Assembly: GCF_902635505.1 (NCBI RefSeq)
Contig: NC_045430.1
Location: forward strand, 109,729,925 to 109,793,924
Length of the DNA: 64,000 nt
Direction of reading: 5' to 3'
Origin: Sarcophilus harrisii
Lineage: Eukaryota; Chordata; Mammalia; Dasyuromorphia; Dasyuridae
Of this stretch, positions 55,793-64,000 are shown piece after piece (the stretch's first letter is position 1; the number at the start of each line of letters is the position of its first letter). The notes below the pieces were generated by a model. The model saw only the letters and a list, made by a program, of their open reading frames with translations. It made no database searches and was not told where the DNA came from. Made by a program: the position numbers and the translations under genes.

Positions 55793-58700
55793 ATTGAGAG
55801 AGAGAGAGAGAAGAAATCAGTCATCACAACACACTGCCAAGCTGATCCTATTTAGTCAAAAAGCAGCAAAATCTTTGAAATATACACAAATACATCAAAA
55901 TGTCTGACACATATCCCTTCTGGCTAACCCACATTTTATACCTCTGTCATTGGTCAGATACTCCCTAACTTATAGCTATTCTTTTTCCTAGAGCTCTCCC
56001 TCCAAGTCAGGCACAATTTTATAGAAGATATCCCCACAATCCTCTATAAAGTGTCTCTACAAGTTCCCCCAAGTATCAAGCTTATGCTAGTTACCCTCGT
56101 TATTTTGTATTTCTTTACAAAATTTTCCTATTATTTACAATACTTTGGGGATAGGGAAGATTTGATGAATAGAGCTCTCTTCAGTGTTAAGGCACCAAAA
56201 AAGCTGTTTTCAAATCAGGATTTCACAGCAGCCAAGGCAAAACAAATCACATCTCAATTTCAGAAAAACAGGGTACATTCCTGCCCTCTTTGGAGAAGAG
56301 TTGAAATTAGCTTACTTTCTACCTGTCTAGTACCTTCCTCCCTCCAAAAGCACCATATAGGTTCAAACAAACTAGAGCTAAAAGTGAAGATTATCTTGGT
56401 TCTTAACCTATCAAATCAGCAAGAAAATCCTGCCTGACTTTATTACTAAAGAGTGACAAAATGACATAAAAAAATAAAGCCCCACTTAACAATAAGCATT
56501 TATTTCCTTTAAGGTCTTGTGTCTTTCATTCTCCAAAAATCACTTTATAAATTATAAGAAAATTCATTAGGTCAGAACACATCTTGTGACTAAGCTCCTG
56601 GGAATTACTCAATCAAATCAATCTAATGTTTGCATACTTGACCCATTTTGCCAAATTTCTCCGAGAACAATAATACTGTTCATTAATTAGAATCTACTCC
56701 TTATTTCAAAATTTATTGTCTCTTTCTGTTTATTCCCTTCCCAATTTGTACAAGACTTTGCAGAATATACCTTTACCCAAATTCCTTAATAATCCCAGGT
56801 TACTTTAAAATACCCCTTTTGCAAACTAGTAATTTTATAGTCACTCCATTCTGCCACCGAATTCTGACAGGTTCTCATAGTCCTACTTTTTCCTACCTCT
56901 CCTTCAAAACTAACTTTTCATTGTAATAACCCTCACATGGTCTGAGGATCTCCCAAACACCAATCTTCTCCAGACCTAGAAAAAAGTTACAGATGACAAA
57001 AACTACATTCTCCATTTGACTTAAAATAAAGGGGAAATGACTTTTCCAAAGCTCGAGTAATTTAGTGGAAAATGGAACAAAGGACTCAGGTCCCAGACTG
57101 TTAGCAACTTCCTCTATCACTTCCAAGTCTGATAACTGACTGACTGCATGCTACTTTCCCCACATATTTACAGATTAAAGTAACAAAAATTCTGAAGTTT
57201 TATGAAGAGAAGTTCAGGCATTGGGTTAAGGTCTAAGGCTTCTATAGCCCTTATTCTGTTATTAGCTGAAAAAAGCCTCTAATAATAAAACCTATAAGAA
57301 TATCTTAGTCAGCAACTAGTAGGGGACACCCCCAATTTTCTAAACAGTTAATACCAAGTAACAGGCCATAAAAGAAAGAGGTTTTCCATTCTTCCAACCT
57401 ACACCAAATAGTCAAGAATCTATCTGATTAACTTTTAAGTTATGGAAGCCTCTTCTAGGAAGTGGTATAGAAGGCTGTTTAGGTAACATTATCACTCAGT
57501 TTTACAGAGGCATTAGCTGGAAAATTGGAGTCAGGATATTCAAATACCAGCATGAATGGGATAAAGAACCCTTTCTTATCTGTTCCCCAATTGGTCCAAC
57601 TCTTAGTAGAGAATAATTTTGCATGCAATTTTTAATCATCATACTATTTATGCTGATGATTCATAAAATCTACCAAGATGACTAAGCTAGTAAATAGATT
57701 TTTATAATTATTTATCCTCCTCAAAATGGCTGACTATTAGAGTATCATGATTAGAGACAAGATCAATGGATCTATCAACAAGTGTTTATTTAGCACAACA
57801 CTAGTTATCATTTGGACAATCTGCTAAGAGACAGATTTAAATATGCATATAGATATATACAGATTATACACATAGGATTTTTGTTGTTGTTATTAGTTTC
57901 ATCCTGGTGGGAGACTAACAGATGAAAGAGGTTAGGACACTGTTGACCTTTGAGGTGTATCTTGATTCTTAAAAGTCTGAAGTGAAGAAAACATGCATTC
58001 TTGACATGACTGACATCCACCTGACATGGTGACAAAGGAAATGGGCTTAAATTAAGGCACGAGGATTTCTGTATATTTTTTAATTTAAAACTAAGAACTT
58101 CCTGATTTTGCCATGATTAAAAATAAATCCCTCCCAAATCAGAAAAGGTCATCAAAAGTAGGCTGAGGGGGTCTGCCTAGAGATTCTCAAGAAGCAAGCA
58201 ATTATCTTTCTTAATTTAAAACATGGAAACAAGAAGGGTAATGACCGCTTGCGATCCCCTTCCAACTCTTGACATCAGAGTTTTCCTCTACTTGCAGTAT
58301 GGAAAGACTAGTTTGGCAGATGGGAAGCAGCTTCCATCTCTGTAGCATTTCAACCTACCAAGTCCGAAGGAATGACTTTGATTGAGCTTTCCCTATCATA
58401 ATAAGTCCGGCCCTCCACCTTTCTCTTGCTTCCAGAACCAAAACCCTTTAGGGAATGCAAGGAGAAAGTTTTTGAGTTAGGTAGGAGCTCAAATGACGTG
58501 GCCGGCAGAAACTGTGGGTCAAGTGGCAGGAGTCACTACACCTTCTCCCAGGTAGTGTTTCTAAGACTCCTGCGCCTTCCTAGCCGAGTCCCTCTCCTCC
58601 TCTATCGGACCTCTTTTCCAGCGCTTTCTTCTGCCCCCCGCCCCCATCAAGTTGCTTTGGGACTCCCACACCAGGGAGCATCCTCAAACAGTTCTGCCAG

Positions 58701-58979
58701 GTTTCGCATCAAGGGGGGCAGGGGACTTCCTTTCCTCACCGACATCCCTCCTATGTAACGGAGTTCCCATAGGGTCCCCTCTCCTTCCACTCCTAATCTC
58801 GTCTCGGCAACTTCTTTGTGGCCTACTCTTGAGTCTCAGCCTCCCCCTCTTCCCGAAACACTCCCCCTCTCCGGCCATGGAAATTGGGGGGGGGGGTTTA
58901 AATCCTTGGGTGAAAAGGAACCCCAGCGATGCCGATTCCAGAGGCCTTCTGAGGGTCCCTCTCCCAGGGGCCCCGGCAT
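55793..58979 (-). other. M6PR intron 1
   Basis: About 3.2 kb (3.8 kb from the distal exon). A GA run lies next to the exon 2 acceptor at about 55796-55811. No clear repeat. A TGACGTGGC site at 58494-58502 resembles an ATF6/XBP1 (UPRE) element; function is inference. Confidence 0.4.
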
Positions 58980-58981
58980 AC

Positions 58982-58988
58982 TCACGTG
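58982..58988. promoter_or_regulatory. TCACGTG E-box (TFEB/MITF-type)
   Basis: TCACGTG within ACTCACGTGTCAC. It matches the core of the CLEAR/M-box site bound by TFEB, TFE3 and MITF, regulators of lysosomal genes. Whether it is used is inference. Confidence 0.35.
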
Positions 58989-59300
58989 TCACTAGGGAGG
59001 AGGGGCGAAACGCCGATCGTCCTGAATTATTAATGATCCCTCATGAATATTAATCAGAATGCCCTTCCTTTGGAATCCCCAATGAATATCGTCTGGAGAC
59101 AGGACCCGAAGAGGGGGCAGTTCAGAGTCCCAGCCGCGGCCCCCGTCCCGGGAGCCCCCGTCCCAACAGCCAGGATTTCCAGTAGCACCTCACAGTACCC
59201 CGCTCTGAGAACCGGAAACAGGAAGCGAAAACCTACAGCCCGGCAAGTCTACCTCCCACCAGGCTCCGCGGCAGGCGACCACAGAGGGTTGTTTTTTTTT
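58986..59300 (-). other. M6PR: M6PR noncoding exon 1, proximal candidate (left border only)
   Basis: A second strong donor, GACAC/GTGAGT, lies at 58985 on the minus strand downstream of moderately GC-rich DNA. It could end an alternative first exon. The 5' border is unknown, so the right coordinate is nominal. Confidence 0.3.
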
Positions 59301-59573
59301 TTAAAGCCCTGCCTCTTCCCGCTCCTCCTCACCACCTCTCCCCCTCCCCCTAAATAGTCCAGCCCACCATTTGGCAATTTATTGGCAAAAGAGAGTTCAA
59401 TCCCTCGCCCTTCAAAATTAACTCCGCCTTCGCCCCACTCCATCCAATCACTAACAAGATCCTCAGATGGGTCCCTCCCTTGTTTCCAGCCTATCTCGCA
59501 TGCCCCGCCCCTAAACCCAGTCTTTCCTTCTGTAGGTAACCTTCGCCCCTCCACCTCCGGTAGTCACGCGGAC

Positions 59574-59580
59574 TCACGTG
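59574..59580. promoter_or_regulatory. TCACGTG E-box (TFEB/MITF-type), second copy
   Basis: TCACGTG overlapping the distal exon-1 donor. Same core as the copy at 58982. Confidence 0.35.
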
Positions 59581-59700
59581 CCTCATAGCTGGTCCTCCGC
59601 TCCTAGGGATGTGAATTGTAAAATAGGGAAGCGGAAACTGGCGTGGAGGAGAGAGAGAGAGCTTGACGTATATGCCGCTCCGCACTTTGGGAGTTGTAGT
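59578..59700 (-). other. M6PR: M6PR noncoding exon 1, distal candidate
   Basis: Minus strand: an ACTACAACTCCCAAAGTGCG promoter motif (59700-59681) is followed by about 100 nt of GC-rich sequence and a strong donor GGCAC/GTGAGT at 59577. The distances suit a first 5'UTR exon spliced to 55790. The transcription start is inferred. Confidence 0.45.
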
Positions 59701-59810
59701 CTTTTTTTTTTTTTGCTCTCCCTCCAATTTCACCTCCCTCTTCCTCCTGCACCTTTGCGCCCACCAGTCTCGGTCTGATAGTAGTACTGAGGGACTAGAC
59801 TGTGAGTCCA

Positions 59811-60540
59811 TGAGATTAATTTAGATTCCTGGGAAAGTTCTAGAATGTGAATCTAGAGTGACAGTTTGTGAACACTTAGAAAAAAAAGGAAGCAAGAGAC
59901 TGGATTTCGTCAAAAGCTGCTTGTGCCAGACTTCCATTTCCTCTTTTAGACAGCCTTTCCAAACTGGTATTACCAGGGGAATACCTAGATTTCAACGAGC
60001 CAATTGACAAAGAATGCCATTCCGTCTTCGTGTTCAAATATAAAACCCTGTAGACTTAATGACTGCACTAATGTAGTTTCGGAAGTGGTTGAATAATCTG
60101 ACCTACGGATGGGTCAACGTCAGATTGGACGAGGGTTTCTAGTGGAGTACGGCCCACGCTTTGTTATTCAGCTTCTTCATAGGTGATTTAAATGAAATAC
60201 AGGTAGCAATACTTATCGGATATTCAAAGGACAAAAAAATTATGGAAAACTAGAACAGGGGTTAATATATAACAGGATAAAACTTAATATGAACAAAAAA
60301 ATCTTGCATATTTTTTTAAAAAATCAATTGCATACGTAGAAGAGGGAAATTGTCATTAAGGGAGTATGTTTCTTTGGAAAAGATCTAGGAATTTTTGGTG
60401 GGCTGTCAACTCAGAGTGACTATGAGGAGTACCCTTTAATGCTGGAATCTACAAAAATATTCAGGTTTTTCCCTCTCTGGGGTGAGAGGGAATAATAAAG
60501 TGCAAGAGAGGAAAGCCTTTGAGGAAATTCCACTCTCAGG
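59811..60540. other. Upstream of M6PR, nothing recognised
   Basis: Unassigned sequence, no gene. Confidence 0.4.
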
Positions 60541-60591
60541 CAGAGCAGGCAACAGCCGCAATTTAGTCACAACGGATGGTTCTTCTTTCCT

Positions 60592-60653
60592 CCAATCAGC
60601 TCTTTTAGAGTGTAGAGCTTTCCACCAATCAGCTCTTTAAGCTCTCCGCCAAT
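60592..60653 (+). promoter_or_regulatory. Cluster of three CCAAT boxes
   Basis: CCAAT at 60592-60596, 60625-60629 and 60649-60653, each in CCAATCA and the first two in CCAATCAGCTCTTT, so they arose partly by local duplication. NF-Y-type sites in a CpG-containing patch. It may be a promoter or an old LTR U3; not decided. Confidence 0.55.
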
Positions 60654-60856
60654 CAATTGAGCTCCCCGCGTCAACACGAGTCTTGCTGTCAGCGGTGCTG
60701 AGCTGTCAGCTTCCGTGCTGCTATTCCTTGGCTCCGGTTGGCTGCTCGCTCCCGTGGTTTTCACTATTTCTCCTGTAATTGATTTGATCATTTGCTGACT
60801 CTAGGCATCTGACATGATTTCTTTTGTCCGAGTTTGCTACTTTAAAATATTGGCTT

Positions 60857-61030
60857 CCTCCTCTGTAACATTATTTGGAGAAGGAAATGACAAATGGCTA
60901 CAGTATCTTTGCCAAGATTTGATGCTAGAAAAACCCTGTTTGCCTCAGTTTCCTCCTCTGTAAAATTATTTGGAGAAGGAAATGACAAACGACTACAGTA
61001 TCTTTGCCAAGATTTGATGCTAGAAAAATG
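60857..61030 (-). repeat. Tandem duplication, 95-bp period, of a SINE tail
   Basis: CCTCCTCTGTAACATTATTT begins at 60857 and CCTCCTCTGTAAAATTATTT at 60952; both run through GGAGAAGGAAATGACAAA to TTTGATGCTAGAAAAA. The unit is related to the 3' tail of the local CORE-SINE. Copies differ at only a few bases. Confidence 0.85.
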
Positions 61031-61214
61031 TCTCAAGAATTGGAGTTCTAAACTATCTCTTCTATAATGCACGTCTCACTCGGGGATGACCTCGGATAGG
61101 AAAAACAAAGTTGATAGATTTTTAATCTTGGATTGTAGCCAATAGGGACCCCCGCGTAGCAGTTGGAGAGGTCATGCTGGGAATTATCAGTCATTTCTGT
61201 TAGAGTTCTAATTG

Positions 61215-61385
61215 GTAAGAACTGTTTCCTGATATCAAATCTAAATTTGCTTCTTTACAATTTTTACCCTTTAGTCCCAGATCTGCCGTTTGGGACCAAA
61301 TGAACATCATCTTTTCACACAAGGATTCTTTAAATTCTTGAAGATAAGTATAAAAATTTGGATTCCCTCCTTCACTTTCTATGTC
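61215..61385 (-). mobile_element. CR1/L3-type LINE fragment
   Basis: Antisense: TGATATCAAATCTAAATTTG, CCCTTTAGTCCCAGATCTGC and TTTAAATTCTTGAAGATAAG. Confidence 0.5.
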
Positions 61386-62495
61386 TTGTAATATGTTTTT
61401 TAAAGTGTTAACTCCTAATTACTCCAAGACAAATGGGAATACCTCGGAAACAAAAAAAAGGGGGGAAAGGTTATTTATTGAGCTGAATATTTGGCATGAC
61501 CCCTGGGGACTAAAGCTGAAGAATATAGTTTGACAGTTCAGCAGTTAGTCCAGTTCAGTAGAAAGAGGTGAAAGAAGTACCCTGGCTTTTGGAAAAATCA
61601 GTCCTGGAGGGCTGGAGATTTCTCTCCATCATCCATGACATCTAGCAGCAGAGTTAGTAGTCCAGAAAGCAATAACTTCTTTAGCAACTGGAGAAGCAGT
61701 CCTAGGGACTTTTTTGGGAAAGTCTTTAGAGATATTGAAACATGATTGAGGGAGCAGAGACACACATTCTTCAGACAGACTACAAATACAGAGAGGCAGT
61801 TTCTCAAGCAGTTTTGAGGAGACTAACTTTAATAGCTGAAAGGAGGCCCCGTTATGGGCTATATAATGAACAAGCACTGGTAATTCAGAGTTAAGCTATG
61901 GAAAGGAGTACATCCTGAGAGCCCATTTGAAAGAGACAACTTTAGCAGAGTGAAGCCCTCACAAGGAGGCAATGAACATCAGGTCCCAGTGATATTGGGT
62001 TTCTAAGTTCTGTAAAGAAAATTATGATTTTCATAATAATAGATATGACATGTAATTAATATACTAATAATTTAGTTTTTTCAGAGGTGCCATTTTCCCA
62101 TCAGACTCTGACTTGGAAGCCAGTTTTACAGTGCAGCTTGAAATGAGCAATCACTTCTTGACAAATGCTCTCTTGTGTATGTTAAGTGAAGTGAATCAAA
62201 GATTGCAGAACCTGTTCCTATCACAGAACTCTAGTCCTGTTCCCCACTAAGTAATAATCCCTGGGATTTGAAAACAATCATTTAAGAACTGTTTCCACAG
62301 GACTGGAGAATACCCATATTGTCCTACTTTTTTGGTCTTGTTGGAGGAAATCATTCAAGTCCCGAAAATGATTGTATTATAATTCACCTTTGCCTTCCCT
62401 TCCCACTAATGATTTATGTATAAAATCTCCATCAGGTAGAGGTCTCCATCCAAGAGAGCCTCGAGTTTGCAAACTGTAGTCTTCACTCTGAAAGT
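61386..62495. other. Intergenic, nothing recognised
   Basis: No supported gene or repeat. Confidence 0.4.
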
Positions 62496-62499
62496 GTCC

Positions 62500-62610
62500 A
62501 TTTTTTCATGACCCTATCTGGGGTTTTCTTGGCAAAGATACTGAAGTGGTTTACCATTTCCTACTCCAGCTCATTTTATAGATGAGGAAGCTGAGGCAAA
62601 TAAGGTTGTT
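62500..62610 (-). mobile_element. CORE-SINE tail fragment
   Basis: Antisense: TTTTCTTGGCAAAGATACTG, AGTGGTTTACCATTTCCTAC and ATGAGGAAGCTGAGGCAAAT. Confidence 0.65.
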
Positions 62611-62639
62611 GAGGTAATAAGGTTGTTGAGGTTACAAGG

Positions 62640-63050
62640 GTCAGTCAGACTCACCCCAAACCAAGCCACCAAAATGACAAGATACATAGTGAATCTTGGT
62701 ATTATGGATTGATGGTGTGAATCATCTCAAAAGAATTTGTAGTTTAAACATCCTCTGAATCAAGAGGCAAAGATTTTATTACACTGCTGGGAGCAGGCTA
62801 AATTCCAAGAGAAGTTAACAAAGAAAAGATTTTAGTGATTAATAAGAGGAAAGACAAGTTCCCTATTGGAACTCACAATTAATCACCATTAAATCATGAC
62901 AAGTGAGGGATTATAGAGCTAAATCTAAAAGGATTTTAGGATCCTAAATAGCATTAGCTATTGTGATGCTTAGCAAGCAGACCAACCATAAAAAGGAGCT
63001 GGCTAGAACTAGGAGAAAGATATCTAGAAGGTGGAGTACAACTTGATGGA
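62640..63050 (-). mobile_element. LTR fossil, family A-related
   Basis: The minus strand shows ATTAATTGTGAGTTCCAATA, GGAACTTGTCTTTCC and a poly(A) signal (GTAATAAAATCTTTGCCTC), the same order as the family-A LTR near 22 kb. Old; cut by or adjacent to the L1 that follows. Confidence 0.5.
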
Positions 63051-63051
63051 T

Positions 63052-63835
63052 TAGTGATATGAAAAAATGCTCTAAATCACTATTAATTAGAAACATGCAA
63101 ATTAAGACAATTCTGAGGTACTACCTCACACCTCTCAGATTGACTAAAATGATGATAGGAAAAGATAATAATAAATATTGGAGGGGATGTGGGAAAGCTG
63201 GGACACTAATACATTGTTGGTGGAATTCTGAATACATCCAACCATTCTGAAGGACAATTTGGAACTATGTCCAAAGTACTACTAAACTGTGTATACCCTT
63301 TGACCCAGCAATGTTTCTACTGGGTTTATATCCCAAAGAGATCTTAAAGGAGGGAAAGAGATGACATGTGGAAAAATGTTTGTGGCAGCCCAAAGAACTG
63401 GAAATTGAGGGGATGCCCATCAATTGGAGAATGACTGAATAAGTTATGATATTTCAATGTAATAGGATATTATTGTTCTATAAGAAATATAAGATAGACT
63501 GATTTCAAAAAATCCTGTAAAGTCTTACATGAATTGATGCTAAGTGAAATGAGCAGAACCAAGAGAACATTGTTTACAGTCACAAGATTATATGATAATC
63601 AACTGTGATGGACTTGGCTCTTTTCAACAATGAGGTGATTCAAGGCATATAAAAATATGTTTAGAAGAATTGCACATATTTAACCTATATCAGATTGCTT
63701 GCTGTCTTGGGGAGGGGGAAGGGAGGAGACTAGGAGAAAATTTCGAAAGGTAAGATTTTACAAAGGTGAATGGTGGAAAGTATCTGTGCATGTATTTGGA
63801 AAAATAAAATACTATTAAAAACAAACAAACAAAAA
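63052..63835 (+). mobile_element. L1 LINE 3' end
   Basis: Sense copy: a frame with KKCSKSLLIRNMQIKTILRY and YWRGCGKAGTLIHCWW, 3'UTR and AATAAAATACTATTAAAAAC tail. Decayed more than the copies at 20.4 and 26.2 kb. Target-site duplication not certain. Confidence 0.8.
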
Positions 63836-64000
63836 TCATGGTGAGTTAATCCTAAAAAGGAGTTTAGTGAAGATCTAAAGTATAAGCAGATTTATTATGA
63901 AATCTTAATGGCTTCACTTCATAAATTAGCTTTTTGATTGGCTACAATAAAGGAGGGGTCTCCAGAGTCCAAAAGTCTAAAAATCCACTAGAAGAAAAGG
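63836..64000. other. Window end, possibly the rest of the LTR fossil
   Basis: The minus strand holds GTAGCCAATCAAAAAG, a CCAAT-type block that would suit an LTR U3; too short to decide. Confidence 0.25.

Larger units (their letters stand above)
59560..59710 (-). promoter_or_regulatory. M6PR promoter core with ZNF143-type motif and E-box
   Basis: 59681-59700 on the minus strand reads ACTACAACTCCCAAAGTGCG, close to the well-known ACTACAAYTCCCAG promoter element bound by ZNF143/THAP11. A palindromic CACGTG lies at 59575-59580. Surrounding GC content is raised. Confidence 0.6.

Noticed and set aside
60567-60791. Minus-strand 74-codon frame with a repeated ELIGGKL
   Set aside because: The peptide repeat is just the translation of the duplicated CCAATCAGCTCTTT DNA motif; no gene context.

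Overview
This window is vertebrate nuclear DNA and almost certainly marsupial. Its two genes are clear single-copy orthologues of mammalian genes. The repeats are the marsupial mix: L1 copies with a marsupial-type 3' end, tRNA-headed CORE-SINEs, MIR, old CR1/L3-type LINEs, LTR fossils and a hAT terminus. I cannot name the species from the sequence alone.

Layout. Positions 1-32.5 kb are intergenic and consist of nested retroelements, microsatellites and AT-rich DNA with no recognisable gene. A CpG island at about 32.83-33.80 kb is the PHC1 promoter and noncoding first exon. PHC1 (Polycomb PRC1 subunit, + strand) has 14 coding exons from 35739 to 50083 that splice in frame to 998 residues (human: 1004). 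It is followed directly, tail to tail, by M6PR (cation-dependent mannose-6-phosphate receptor, - strand). M6PR has six coding exons from 55789 down to 52416 that encode 278 residues (human: 277), and its promoter lies near 59.0-59.7 kb. From 59.8 to 64 kb the sequence is intergenic again, with a CCAAT-box cluster, a 95-bp tandem duplication, an LTR fossil and an L1 3' end. From memory, the PHC1-M6PR order matches the human 12p13 neighbourhood.

The two genes do unrelated jobs (chromatin silencing; sorting of lysosomal enzymes). Their 3' ends meet within about 45 bp: the M6PR AATAAA at 50942-50937 faces a PHC1 AGTAAA at 50898-50903, so the two transcripts probably abut or overlap.

Most interesting points: (1) M6PR has Gly-Ser where human has Asp-Asn (mature positions 103-104). 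From the family's structures, Asp103 is the residue tied to Mn2+ and phosphate binding, so the cation dependence of this receptor may differ. (2) Two TCACGTG sites in the M6PR promoter each overlap a candidate first-exon splice donor. (3) PHC1 exon 3 has a second, in-frame donor adding 17 residues. (4) Several retroelement insertions have intact target-site duplications, including an 84-bp L1 tail inside a CR1/L3 fossil. I found no sign of an undescribed multi-gene system, CRISPR array, or tRNA/rRNA gene. Exon borders were read by eye from splice consensus, frame and comparison with remembered human proteins.
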